A stretch of DNA of 64,000 nucleotides from JAAYBQ01 sp035403465 (lineage in GTDB: Bacteria; Spirochaetota; UBA4802; UBA5550), in the NCBI GenBank assembly GCA_035403465.1, contig DAONFG010000001.1, positions 124,001 through 188,000 of the forward strand, in the 5' to 3' direction. Numbering within the stretch: position 1 is the stretch's first letter; every line of letters begins with the position of its first letter. Made by a program: the position numbers and the translations under genes. Below the pieces are notes generated by a model, which saw only the letters and a list, made by a program, of their open reading frames with translations, ran no database searches and was not told the origin of the DNA. Positions 8,400-16,604 of this stretch are shown piece by piece.

Positions 8400-10694
8400 T
8401 CAATGATGAAACTGCAGGCTGCTGACCTGTTTCCGATTAATTATTCTGCCCACAGTAAAAAATGAGGCAATGACAATGATAAGGAGCATGACGGCAATGG
8501 AGATCCAGAAAAAATTGTGCCCGGTTGTTAGCTGATAAAAGAGCACCGAAACTATCCATGCAAGAACAGTCATATAAACAGTCTGTGCAGCGGCAACACC
8601 CATTCCCGCCTCCCTGTGAACAGCTGCAAGGGTTGCTATGCATGGGAAATAAATCAGGATAAAGAGGAGATACGCATAGGCCCCTGCCTTGCCGGGGAAA
8701 TACCTGCGCATGTTTTCAAGAAAAAGAGTACCCTCGATTCTGGCTCCGTCGGCTGCTGAAAGTTCAGGTGTGGAAAAAAATCCTGCAAATTCATTCTTAA
8801 GATTAACCGGAATTGATAAAAATGCATCTTTTATCCCGTTACAGGCTTTTGTCATTGCATCAATACTTCCTCCCGGGCTGTCCGGTACTGCATTCATCTG
8901 GCTGTACAGGGAGTTCAGTGTGCCAACAATAGCCTCTTTGGCAAAAGGGCCCGAAAAAATTGCAACTGCTGCGGGCCAGTTATCGTCACTTAAGCCCATC
9001 GGCCTGAACAGGGGTATGGTTGATTTTCCCGCTGCGGTGAGCAGGGACCTGTCGGTGTTTTCATTACCGAAGGTTCCGTCAGTTCCAAGAGAATTGAAAA
9101 ATGAAAGGATCATGACGGCAACAATGATAATCTTACCGGCTCCTGTAATAAAGGCTTTCAGCCTTGACCATGTATGAATGAGTATATGTTTCATCCTCGG
9201 CAGGTTGTAGGTAGGGAGCTCCAGTACATAGTTTGAGGGCTCGGAAGGATATATTGTTTTTTTCATAATGTACCCTGTCAGTACTGCGAACATAATCCCG
9301 GTTCCGTATAACGAAAATACAACTGCACCGGCATTGTCGCTGAAAAAGGCCACAGTAAAGAGCGCATAAACTGAAAGCCGCGCCCCGCATGATATGAAAG
9401 GAGCCATGAAAACGGTCATAACACGGTCCCGTTTCTCCTCAAGAGTCCGCGCAGCCATAACCGCAGGAACAGTACAGCCGAATCCTATGATCAGGGGCAG
9501 GAATGATTTTCCGGGAAGTCCCATCATTCTCATAAGCCTGTCCATAACAAACGCCGCCCGCGACATATACCCCGAGTCCTCAAGAACTGAAAGCATGAAG
9601 AACATGGTAAAGACAATGGGAATGAACGAGGCTACAGCCTGTATCCCTGCACCTGCGCCCGATGCAAGTACTGTTATCAGCCATTCAGGAGAATGCACAG
9701 CAGTAAGTAATGCGGTTACGCCATCGATAAATATAGCTCCTGTTATACTATTGAAGAAATCAATAAATGCGCCGCCTGTTGAAAGCGTAAACTTGAATGC
9801 TATGTACATGACCCCGATGAACAGGGGCAGCCCGACAAACCTGTTCAGCACGAAAGAGTCGATCATGTCTGTTATTTCTTTAGGATCGGACTGCCTTGTT
9901 ACGCATTTCCGCGCAATCCCCTGGATAAACCCGTACCTGTAATCAGCGATAATGATATCAGTTGCTTCGTGAAGTATTGATTCAATTTTTTTTTCAGCAG
10001 CACTGATATCGCGGCGCGAGAGTGCATTTGCCTGTACTGCTTTGTCTGTAAGCAGGGCGTCCTTTTCAAGAATTTTCAGCGCGATCCATCCGGGATCAGC
10101 ATTAATCTCGTCCGACATGGACTGGAGAGATGGTCTCCATGATTCAATAATTTCATCAATCTCATTGGGGTATTCAACCCTTGCAGGAGAAAAAGAATAG
10201 GTTTCACTGTAAGTGTAAATCGCCTCTTTAAGTTTAAGATCGCCGCCTTTCCGCACTGCTGAAATATCGATGACAGGGCATCCAAGCTGGGCTGAAAGCA
10301 TGTTCATGTCTATCCGGATCTTCATTTTATCTGCGATATCGATCCTGTTGAGTATCACAACAACGGGCAGTTTCAGTTCCAGGAGCTGGACTGTAAGGTA
10401 AAGGTTGCGCTGAATATTTGCGGCATCCAGGATGTTGATTACGAGATCGGCGTCACCCGAAAGAAGATAATCCCTTGATACACGTTCGTCATCAGAAAAA
10501 GCAGAGAGTGAATAGATTCCGGGAAGGTCAACAATCATGTAATCATTCTCCCGGTATTTCATAAAACCTTCAAGTTTTTCTACGGTTACTCCGGGCCAGT
10601 TCCCTATGGTCTGCCTGCTGCCGGTAAGCAGGTTAAAAATGGTGGTTTTACCGCAGTTTGGGTTTCCGGTAATTGCTATTGTTTCAGGCTTCAT
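8400..10694 (-). CDS. feoB: Ferrous iron transporter FeoB
   Basis: This 764-residue inner-membrane protein takes up Fe(II). It has an N-terminal G domain (G1 GNPNCGKTTIF, G2 GNWPGVTVEKL, G3 DLPGIYSL, G4 NRID) followed by a helical spacer and two Gate domains spread over about 8-9 membrane helices, including the CGARLSVY gate motif. I prefer the ATG at 10694 (MKPETIAITGNP) to the GTG at 10721, since FeoB proteins start close to the G1 loop; it overlaps feoA by 11 bases. The C-terminal helix pair after residue 700 is hydrophobic and there is no FeoC domain. Iron supply fits the neighbouring heme operon. Confidence 0.95.
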   Translation of the reverse strand: MKPETIAITGNPNCGKTTIFNLLTGSRQTIGNWPGVTVEKLEGFMKYRENDYMIVDLPGIYSLSAFSDDERVSRDYLLSGDADLVINILDAANIQRNLYLTVQLLELKLPVVVILNRIDIADKMKIRIDMNMLSAQLGCPVIDISAVRKGGDLKLKEAIYTYSETYSFSPARVEYPNEIDEIIESWRPSLQSMSDEINADPGWIALKILEKDALLTDKAVQANALSRRDISAAEKKIESILHEATDIIIADYRYGFIQGIARKCVTRQSDPKEITDMIDSFVLNRFVGLPLFIGVMYIAFKFTLSTGGAFIDFFNSITGAIFIDGVTALLTAVHSPEWLITVLASGAGAGIQAVASFIPIVFTMFFMLSVLEDSGYMSRAAFVMDRLMRMMGLPGKSFLPLIIGFGCTVPAVMAARTLEEKRDRVMTVFMAPFISCGARLSVYALFTVAFFSDNAGAVVFSLYGTGIMFAVLTGYIMKKTIYPSEPSNYVLELPTYNLPRMKHILIHTWSRLKAFITGAGKIIIVAVMILSFFNSLGTDGTFGNENTDRSLLTAAGKSTIPLFRPMGLSDDNWPAAVAIFSGPFAKEAIVGTLNSLYSQMNAVPDSPGGSIDAMTKACNGIKDAFLSIPVNLKNEFAGFFSTPELSAADGARIEGTLFLENMRRYFPGKAGAYAYLLFILIYFPCIATLAAVHREAGMGVAAAQTVYMTVLAWIVSVLFYQLTTGHNFFWISIAVMLLIIVIASFFTVGRIINRKQVSSLQFHH

Positions 10695-10950
10695 TGTGAG
10701 AATCTTTAAAGCCAGGGTCACAGAGTGTTAATGAAACATGAATTTTTTCGGACATGCCTCTTCCCACAATCAGGCGGGTACCGTTAACTTTTATAATAAC
10801 CGGCCCTTGTTTCCGGTTTGATATAACCTGAACTGTCTTTCCGGGAAGAAGTCCAAGGCTGAGAACCTTGTCCCGTAAACCCTCTCCTCCGCTTATTCCG
10901 AGGATTTCCGCGTAACAGCCCGCGTTGATATTATTCAGGTTTGTTTTCAT
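10684..10950 (-). CDS. feoA: Ferrous iron transport protein FeoA
   Basis: This 88-residue SH3-like protein works with FeoB in Fe(II) uptake. It shows the family pattern LRDKVLSLGLLPGKTVQVI and ends in a short beta strand region (IIKVNGTRLIVGRG). I choose the ATG at 10950 (MKTNLNN) because the product then has the usual length and AGAAAG lies upstream; ATGs at 10971 and 10983 and a TTG at 10989 are also in frame. It precedes and overlaps feoB. Its promoter and operator are listed separately. Confidence 0.9.
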   Translation of the reverse strand: MKTNLNNINAGCYAEILGISGGEGLRDKVLSLGLLPGKTVQVISNRKQGPVIIKVNGTRLIVGRGMSEKIHVSLTLCDPGFKDSHNEA

Positions 10951-10994
10951 TATGCTTTCTATGTAATTCATTTTAATAGCCATGCTCAATATTG

Positions 10995-11035
10995 TTAGTC
11001 GAGACTAATATAATAAAATAGCGCCGGATCGTCAA
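10995..11035 (-). promoter_or_regulatory. feoAB sigma-70-type promoter with overlapping palindrome
   Basis: On the minus strand TTGACG (11030-11035) and TATATT (11007-11012) are separated by exactly 17 bases, a near-consensus vegetative promoter pointing at feoA. The last bases of the -10 box are part of the palindrome TTAGTC-TC-GACTAA (10995-11008), with perfect 6-base arms, which also covers the expected start point. A bound repressor would block transcription. The arm sequence resembles DtxR/MntR-family operators more than the classic Fur box, so iron-dependent repression by a DtxR-type protein is a fair inference. No such regulator gene is in the window. Confidence 0.65.
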
Positions 11036-11167
11036 TAAAATTTTTCTGACTGGTGATTAAAACATATTTTTTATAACACATACTCATATTTTGTACTTGA
11101 ATTTAATTGTCCGGATATGCTTTATATATTTATATTAATAAATATGAAAAATCCCTCGAGGTTATGA

Positions 11168-11527
11168 ATGGCAAGGGGCCTGATTGTTGATGATTCAAAA
11201 TTTATGCGCAGAATAATTGCTGATATTATTGCAAGCGCAGGTCATGTGGTCGGTGGTGAAGCAGATAACGGACAGGATGGAATAAATCTGTACGACCAGC
11301 TTAATCCTGATTTTATCACAATGGACATTACTATGGGTGGTAAGGACGGAATTAATGCCGTTAAAGAGATAAAAACCAAGAATCCTGCGGCTAAAATAAT
11401 CGTTATATCCGCACTTAACGAAAACACAATTAAACTTAATGACCAGAAGATTCAGGCTGATATTTACATTACAAAACCGTTCACAAAAGAGGAACTTCTG
11501 GAAGCCATAGACAAGCTTCTAAAATAA
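11168..11527 (+). CDS. CheY-like response regulator receiver domain
   Basis: This 119-residue protein is a single receiver domain. The acidic pair Asp8-Asp9, the phosphoacceptor Asp53 (FITMDIT), Ser81 and Lys103-Pro104 are all in place, so it should be phosphorylatable. No output domain is attached; it could act on the flagellar motor or on a partner. The ATG at 11168 has GAGG 7 bases upstream. It is followed after 7 bases by a cyclic-nucleotide-binding protein on the same strand, which suggests a shared signalling role. No histidine kinase lies nearby. Confidence 0.92.
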   Translation: MARGLIVDDSKFMRRIIADIIASAGHVVGGEADNGQDGINLYDQLNPDFITMDITMGGKDGINAVKEIKTKNPAAKIIVISALNENTIKLNDQKIQADIYITKPFTKEELLEAIDKLLK

Positions 11528-11534
11528 CTCCCCT

Positions 11535-12596
11535 ATGTCACAGGATTTTATGAAACTATACTCCGCCAATTCTGAACCGGATTGTGCATATTTTCTCTCC
11601 AGCGGAGTGGTCTATTACTACGCATCAAATGTTGACAAGTATGCCATCAAAGGGCAAAACCTTATTGTAGGTTCAACCGAACTCATAATGAACAACCTCT
11701 TCTCGGAAAAAACCGGTAGAATCGAAACTGCAGTTGCACTAAAGGGTTCCGATATCAAAAGAATTCCCAGCGAAAAATTTTTGAGCAGCATGAACTCATT
11801 CTCCTTTCTGATTAATGCCTCGATTGTACTGGCAAAGCAGGTTCTTCTTACAAACAAGATTATTAACAAAAATATTGATATACTTGATGGCCGGGACAAA
11901 CAGCTCAAGGAATACTCAATAAAATATTACAGGGCGGTAAACCTTCTGAGCCAGGAGTATGATAAAAGAAAAATGCCATGGATTAATGATATCCTGAAAA
12001 AACACCTGGGATCACTCAATTTTAAAAGGGGCGAAGCCTTTTTCAAGTCCCAGGACTCGATAACCGTTGAAGCAACTGCACAGCTTTCGGACAGGATGAT
12101 AGAATATCCCAGGGGCTCGGTAATATGCGAGGAAAACACAACGGGCGGGGAGATGTATATTCTGCAGACAGGATCGATTGATGTTGAGATCGGCGGCAAC
12201 AGGGTGGCGACAATAGACAGGGCAGGCACGGTGTTCGGTGAAATGGCTATACTGCTCAATGAAAAGAGGACGGCAACTCTCAGGGCTAAGAACAACGCTG
12301 TAATCACTGTAATCAGGAAAAGTGAACTTAAAGATGCATACGAAAAGCAGAATGATATTCTGAAAAACATTACTCTTTCGCTGGCACAGAGGCATTATTT
12401 TAATTTAATAAAGATAAGTGCTGTGAATAAATCTCTCATTGATCAGACACTGGACAGTGAAGATGGCGATGATAAAAAGGCGGGACAGGTTGAAAAACTG
12501 AAAATTGACCTGGGAAAACTAAGGAACGAATTAAGTGATGCACAGTTCAGGAAGAAGGCTGAATTTCTTCAGCCGGTAATTGATGAATGCGGATGA
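11535..12596 (+). CDS. Cyclic nucleotide-binding domain protein with two CNB-like modules
   Basis: This 353-residue soluble protein has a typical CNB domain at about residues 185-305, with the phosphate-binding cassette FGEMAILLNEKRTAT (Glu236 and Arg245 in the positions that hold cAMP or cGMP). The N-terminal 110 residues look like a degenerate CNB-like beta roll without the cassette (VGSTELIMNNLF). No DNA-binding domain follows; the C-terminus is a charged helical tail. It probably senses a nucleotide or structures a signalling complex with the receiver protein encoded just upstream. The gene converges on padR with a gap of 3 bases. What it controls is unknown. Confidence 0.8.
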   Translation: MSQDFMKLYSANSEPDCAYFLSSGVVYYYASNVDKYAIKGQNLIVGSTELIMNNLFSEKTGRIETAVALKGSDIKRIPSEKFLSSMNSFSFLINASIVLAKQVLLTNKIINKNIDILDGRDKQLKEYSIKYYRAVNLLSQEYDKRKMPWINDILKKHLGSLNFKRGEAFFKSQDSITVEATAQLSDRMIEYPRGSVICEENTTGGEMYILQTGSIDVEIGGNRVATIDRAGTVFGEMAILLNEKRTATLRAKNNAVITVIRKSELKDAYEKQNDILKNITLSLAQRHYFNLIKISAVNKSLIDQTLDSEDGDDKKAGQVEKLKIDLGKLRNELSDAQFRKKAEFLQPVIDECG

Positions 12597-12599
12597 TAA

Positions 12600-13106
12600 T
12601 CAACCGGCCTTCATCGATTTAAGCCAGTTCATTTCAGCTTTCAGATGGTGTTCAAGATACCCGAGAATATGCCTATATGACGCATCCGCTTCAAATCCCT
12701 TCTCGATTTTTTCCCTGATACTTTCAAGTTTTTCTTTTAAAAGTGCAGTACGCTCTTCAAGAAACTGCTCTTTCTGCTCATCAGTAAGGAAATCAAAAAA
12801 CATGAGAACGATATCAACATCGAAATGGATGAAGTTTGTGTCAAAGTACTGTTTGAGAAGCTTTTTATAATGTTTTTTCCCTGCCGGCAGAATTTCATAA
12901 ACGTATCTTTCGGGGTTGCCGCTCTCCTTTTCCGTTCCGACACGTTTAACCCAGCCGTTATCCACTGATTTTTTTATCGCATAATAAATTGAACCGAACT
13001 TGATATCAACATAGTCTTCAAGCCGTTCAACGATCTTTTTTTTGATTTCATAACCGTAAAGGTTGCCTTCCATTAAAAGTCCCAGGATTGTAATTTCAAT
13101 TTTCAT
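12600..13106 (-). CDS. PadR-family transcriptional regulator
   Basis: This 168-residue protein has the N-terminal winged helix of PadR regulators (EITILGLLMEGNLYGYEIKK, then FGSIYYAIKK) and a C-terminal helical dimerisation domain (Vir_C-like) up to residue 168, as in the PadR-s2 group. PadR proteins repress genes for stress response or efflux and often act on their own promoter. The upstream neighbour across the 450-base AT-rich gap is an SGNH hydrolase on the opposite strand, so the two are divergent and that hydrolase is a possible target. The effector is not predictable. Confidence 0.88.
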   Translation of the reverse strand: MKIEITILGLLMEGNLYGYEIKKKIVERLEDYVDIKFGSIYYAIKKSVDNGWVKRVGTEKESGNPERYVYEILPAGKKHYKKLLKQYFDTNFIHFDVDIVLMFFDFLTDEQKEQFLEERTALLKEKLESIREKIEKGFEADASYRHILGYLEHHLKAEMNWLKSMKAG

Positions 13107-13560
13107 TATTTACCTCAAAGTTTACGATAAAATTTTAATCTGCCATTTTCATAATGGCCATATCAAATAACGCTTTCTGCTGACACCATATATATAATTC
13201 GCCGGGACTCAAAGCCTTTCCCGGTTGTTTAAAGCATCGTATGGTAAGATGTACAAAGTCCGGTTATTTAAACCGGATTTAAAGCATTAGTGAAACTATT
13301 AATGTTACTATACTGCTTTTATTATAATAAAATTATAATATTAATAAAATAACATTGAAATTTTTAATAAGAAAATCTTTAAAAAAAAGGAATTAATTTA
13401 AAAATGCATCATAAGGGTTAAATAAAATTAATTTTTTACACATTAACAATACTAAGGATTGCCATTTTTTTGATAAAAAGCAATAAAAATATTCTTAGTT
13501 TATAAGAAATATACATTTTTTTATTATTAATTATGAATATTCATGTTAGAATTCATATAA
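13107..13560. other. AT-rich divergent intergenic region
   Basis: This 454-base gap separates the divergent padR and SGNH hydrolase genes. The part from about 13290 to 13560 is extremely AT-rich, with runs such as TTATTATAATAAAATTATAA, and holds no plausible coding frame. A short hairpin CCGGTT-ATTTA-AACCGG lies at 13260-13276, and related strings (CCGGTTGTTTAAAGCA at about 13221 and CCGGATTTAAAGCA at about 13273) repeat around it. It must carry the promoters and probably the PadR operator, but I cannot place them with confidence. Confidence 0.5.
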
Positions 13561-14193
13561 ATGGTAGCAGATATGAAACCTGTAAAAGCGATAAGTAAAA
13601 TGTCATCGGGGGAACCATTAAAGATTACGGCATTCGGCGATTCCCTCACATACGGCTGGATGGTCAGCAAGGGGTATCTTGATTACCTGGGAGAACTGAT
13701 CAGTTCCACCTATCCTGAATCCCGGGTTGAGATATTAAACAGGGGTGTACCCGGAGATACGGCTCTTGATGGGTTTTCACGGATGAAGCGCGATGTAAAG
13801 GGGGACAGGGCAGACCTGGTACTTGTCCAGTTCGGGCTGAACGATGCCTATACGGGATTTTCTCCGGATGAATTCGAGTCGAATCTTGAGAGAATAATTA
13901 CTGAACTGAAATCATCATTCAATCCTGAAATTGCCCTGCTCACATCAGTATATATAAAAATGCCTGAATACAGGCATGTTCTGCATTACTATGACAGAAT
14001 CCTGATGCTTGCTGAAAGGTATTCATTGCCCGTTGCACGGGTGCATAAATACTGGGAAGGTAAAGTCGCCGGAGGCGCGGATTTTTACAAACTGGTCCAG
14101 GGTGACGGGGTCCATCCGACTGAAGAGGGATACAAACTTTTTGCGGAGGCTGTGATGGATATTTTTAGACCTGCTGTATCATCCGGTGAATAA
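13561..14193 (+). CDS. SGNH/GDSL hydrolase, TesA-like
   Basis: This 210-residue hydrolase has block I FGDSLTYG (nucleophile Ser), a conserved Gly in LNRGVPGDTA, block III FGLNDAY and block V DGVHPTEEGY with the catalytic Asp and His, so all four SGNH residues are present. The spacing resembles acyl-CoA thioesterase I/lysophospholipase TesA and related esterases. No convincing signal peptide is seen. The start may be at 13561 or at the second Met at 13573, which has GGTAG upstream. It is not close in sequence to the SGNH protein at 128-751 beyond the motifs. The substrate is unknown. Confidence 0.87.
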   Translation: MVADMKPVKAISKMSSGEPLKITAFGDSLTYGWMVSKGYLDYLGELISSTYPESRVEILNRGVPGDTALDGFSRMKRDVKGDRADLVLVQFGLNDAYTGFSPDEFESNLERIITELKSSFNPEIALLTSVYIKMPEYRHVLHYYDRILMLAERYSLPVARVHKYWEGKVAGGADFYKLVQGDGVHPTEEGYKLFAEAVMDIFRPAVSSGE

Positions 14194-14231
14194 CATCCGG
14201 CATGAGCCCGGAAGCAGCGGTTATTCACCGG
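14183..14231. terminator. Long hairpin between convergent genes
   Basis: CCGGTGAATAAC (14183-14194, overlapping the stop of the SGNH gene) is perfectly complementary to GTTATTCACCGG (14220-14231), with a smaller CCGG hairpin inside the loop. An AT-rich tract follows on the plus strand. It lies between convergent genes and could end transcription from both sides, although no clean T-run is present. Confidence 0.55.
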
Positions 14232-14246
14232 GAATAATTTAAATAT

Positions 14247-14573
14247 TTATTTAATCAATGCTCCAAGTTTCTTTTTCGTAGTATCATCCATGTTCTGGAA
14301 CTCTATTCCCATCCCGGCCCTGCATCCGCCCGCTTCATCTTCCCGTATCCATTTAACAACACCATGGATACTAACCTCTCCATCACCGGGAATTGCAATT
14401 GAAAGTTCAATCCTGGAGCCGCTCCCGAGCGGTTCAGGAGTGGAAATAAATATGCCGCCTCTACTCACATCAACTGTTGAACTGTAAGTAAAAGTTTCAT
14501 CAGACCGTACCTCGGACCTGACTGTTTTTTTTATTCTTTCCTCATTGCGTTTATCTGGTTTTTTATCAGTCAT
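14247..14573 (-). CDS. PilZ domain protein
   Basis: This 108-residue protein is essentially one PilZ domain, a c-di-GMP receptor fold. It has an N-terminal arginine cluster with RNEER and the DVSRGGIFI motif that matches the D/NxSxxG signature, followed by beta strands with GVVKWIRE and GMGIEFQNM. The arginine part is less canonical than the DxSxxG part, so c-di-GMP binding is likely but not certain. It stands alone without a partner domain. Such proteins tune motility, adhesion or polysaccharide export. No diguanylate cyclase lies in the window. Confidence 0.87.
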   Translation of the reverse strand: MTDKKPDKRNEERIKKTVRSEVRSDETFTYSSTVDVSRGGIFISTPEPLGSGSRIELSIAIPGDGEVSIHGVVKWIREDEAGGCRAGMGIEFQNMDDTTKKKLGALIK

Positions 14574-14926
14574 TCAGCAGCTCCTTTCCGGTTATTAGGT
14601 TGTATCATGGACTTGTTGTTTTTCTCATTTTTTAAGCCGGGGGCGAAGTCTCCAAAAAAAACCCCCGCAGGGGCACTCCTGCAATGGCAAAACGGAGTTT
14701 TGCAACAAGTCTTTCTGACGTATGCTTTAATAATATACATATTGACAAAATTTACAATCTTTTTTTACTACTTTATAGTAACCAGAATTACCTTGTTTAA
14801 AGGGTGGTGGTCCCAGGGAAGCCCTGCAGCAGTATGCCGGGAACAGCTGAGCAGGTTTTCTGCTATTGCAAAAACAAAGTGTTTATGACCGCCTGTAAGA
14901 TGTTAAAGATATCAATCCCCGGATGA
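14574..14926. other. Intergenic region with several stem-loops
   Basis: No convincing gene is found in these 353 bases. A cluster of short inverted repeats occupies about 14636-14703: CGGGGG pairs with CCCCCG, GCAGG (14667-14671) pairs with CCTGC (14678-14682), and GCAAAAC (14687-14693) pairs with GTTTTGC (14697-14703) over a 3-base loop. It may be a repeat element or an untranslated leader for one of the divergent genes. A 93-codon open frame across it has no family features and I do not accept it. Confidence 0.5.
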
Positions 14927-15523
14927 ATGATGAATTCAGAAGCCTTGAGAGTTTTCCTTCTAAAGAAAAAAGTCCTGTTCCCGCACAGCAACCAGAACAT
15001 GATAATACATAAAACAGCCTTCTCGGCAGGCTTGAAGGCCGGTGACCGTATCATTGCCTATTCTATAAGGAACATCTTTGACCTGTTCCTTCTGAAACAG
15101 AGAATTTCCACCCTAGCGGAAATCACTGAAATAATTACTGATAAAAATGTTCTGCGCTTCCAGGTTAAGGGAATCTGCCGTGTGAAGATCAGGTCTTTAA
15201 AAAAATTCAGGGAGGCGTATTTCGAACCGGTCGAATCCGCTCCAGTGAAGAATGAAATGGTGCTCTGCAGGGAGCTCCGCACAAAGGCGCAGGAACTGAT
15301 TTTTCTTATCAATGTTGATGAATCTGACAGGCTTATTGCGCTACTGAATTTCCTTGCAGATCTTAACCAGATAAGCGACTTTATTGCAAATTACTTTGTA
15401 CTTGATAAAAAACTCAGGATAGGCCTGCTTAATGAAACAGATATAACGCGGCGGTGCGATAAACTGAATATTATAATCGCGGAACTGATAAACAATTTTA
15501 AAAACCAGGCGGCTGTAGTATGA
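14927..15523 (+). CDS. Free-standing LON substrate-binding domain protein
   Basis: This 198-residue protein resembles the N-terminal substrate-binding (LAN/PUA-like) domain of Lon protease without its AAA and protease parts. The pattern is visible in VLFPHSNQNMII, then GDRIIAYS, then LAEITEII and LRFQVKGICRVKI, followed by a helical bundle (about 110-195) that matches the second part of the domain. Free-standing LON-domain proteins are known but poorly understood. The stop overlaps the next gene by 4 bases (ATGA), which implies coupled translation with an unknown 142-residue protein. The start has only a weak ribosome site. Confidence 0.7.
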   Translation: MMNSEALRVFLLKKKVLFPHSNQNMIIHKTAFSAGLKAGDRIIAYSIRNIFDLFLLKQRISTLAEITEIITDKNVLRFQVKGICRVKIRSLKKFREAYFEPVESAPVKNEMVLCRELRTKAQELIFLINVDESDRLIALLNFLADLNQISDFIANYFVLDKKLRIGLLNETDITRRCDKLNIIIAELINNFKNQAAVV

Positions 15524-15948
15524 GTATGAAGAAGAATGTCAGGGATAACGATGTTTATTATTATGTTGAATGGTCGCGGCTTTTTGAATACGACAGGCAC
15601 AGCGTAACAAGACTGATTCCCGAACTCCCCGGTATAGTGCTGATGCAGCACAAGGTAAACAGGAAAATGGTTAGCATGCTTGTATTTGCCTGCTGGAGAG
15701 ACGGGTGCAGGGTCGGTATAAAAAAACTGATGGATGAATACACCAGGACCCATGTATCAATCAGGGAGAGGTTAAGCGAAAGTGAAGTTTATTTCAGGTA
15801 CGCGGTTGTTGACACAAGCCAGAATGACATTAAGGATATAATGTACTGGATGATCAAGGAATACAAACCCGAACTTAACGACATCACCACATTTACTGAT
15901 TCAAAAAGGTACATGAACATCTTTGTCAAGGAATCATTCGAATCATGA
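15520..15948 (+). CDS. Conserved-looking hypothetical protein
   Basis: I do not recognise this 142-residue protein. It is basic and soluble, with a predicted mixed alpha/beta content, a notable HKVNRKMVSMLVFACWRDG stretch (about 45-63) and a long helix-forming C-terminal half. It has no signal peptide or membrane segment. It starts inside the stop codon of the LON-domain gene, so the two are probably made in equal amounts and may act together. Its 3' end overlaps the convergent gene at 15943-16590 by 6 bases. Confidence 0.7.
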   Translation: MSMKKNVRDNDVYYYVEWSRLFEYDRHSVTRLIPELPGIVLMQHKVNRKMVSMLVFACWRDGCRVGIKKLMDEYTRTHVSIRERLSESEVYFRYAVVDTSQNDIKDIMYWMIKEYKPELNDITTFTDSKRYMNIFVKESFES

Positions 15949-16590
15949 CGCCTTTACGAACATTTTAATATCCTCGAGCGAATAGAGGTGTTTCACGTTC
16001 TGCTTGATGTAAAAGAACTCCAGCACATACTTGAGCCTTGCGCACGCGTCCAGCGGCAGCGACAGCCTGTAATCGGACTGGGGTGAAAACTGCTGTATCA
16101 TCTTAACATTAAGCGATTTCTGGTCCGTGTTATAAATAAAAATATCTTTTTTAAACAGGTTAAATGTTTCGTAGCAGGACAGTATGATTTCTTCCGACTC
16201 TACGAGGTTTGCTATATACAGGTTTGTATCGGATTCGTGTATATTCCTTGTGAAGTACTTGAGCACCCTGAGCACTATTTCCGGGTAGAGCAGTTCGTTT
16301 ATCAGTATTTTGATCTTCGCTTCAAGTTCCGTGTCGTGCATCCTTTTTGTCGGGTAAGCCATGTGTATAACGTGATAGGCGCCGGTCTGCACCTTGAAAT
16401 AGGCAAAGTCCAGCAGACGGTCAATTGCATCCTTACGCATAAAGTGATGTTCAACGAATGTTGATTCCACGAGTTTTTCAGCTATCAGCTCAAGCTTTTC
16501 ATTGCGGATGATCTTTTCAAAATTTATCAGCTGACTTTTATTCGGGTCAATGCTTTCAAGCGAATCATACCTGAAAGATTTATTATTCAT
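15943..16590 (-). CDS. Hypothetical helical protein, 215 residues
   Basis: I cannot assign this soluble 215-residue protein to a family. It is rich in charged residues and leucine or isoleucine and is probably largely alpha-helical, with no Cys cluster, signal or membrane segment. The motif-like YPEIVLRVLKYFTRN (about 104-118) is the most distinctive part. It is upstream of, and codirectional with, the TPR/YidD genes only in the sense of strand; it ends convergently with the 142-residue gene, overlapping by 6 bases. A gap of 14 bases separates its start from the preceding TPR gene, so it may be the last gene of the yidD-TPR operon. Confidence 0.7.
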   Translation of the reverse strand: MNNKSFRYDSLESIDPNKSQLINFEKIIRNEKLELIAEKLVESTFVEHHFMRKDAIDRLLDFAYFKVQTGAYHVIHMAYPTKRMHDTELEAKIKILINELLYPEIVLRVLKYFTRNIHESDTNLYIANLVESEEIILSCYETFNLFKKDIFIYNTDQKSLNVKMIQQFSPQSDYRLSLPLDACARLKYVLEFFYIKQNVKHLYSLEDIKMFVKAS

Positions 16591-16604
16591 TTAATCCTCC
16601 GTGA

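Noticed and set aside
14607..14888. 93-codon frame between the PilZ and LON-domain genes
   Set aside because: It crosses the stem-loop cluster, has no ribosome site and reads as low-complexity hydrophobic sequence without family features.
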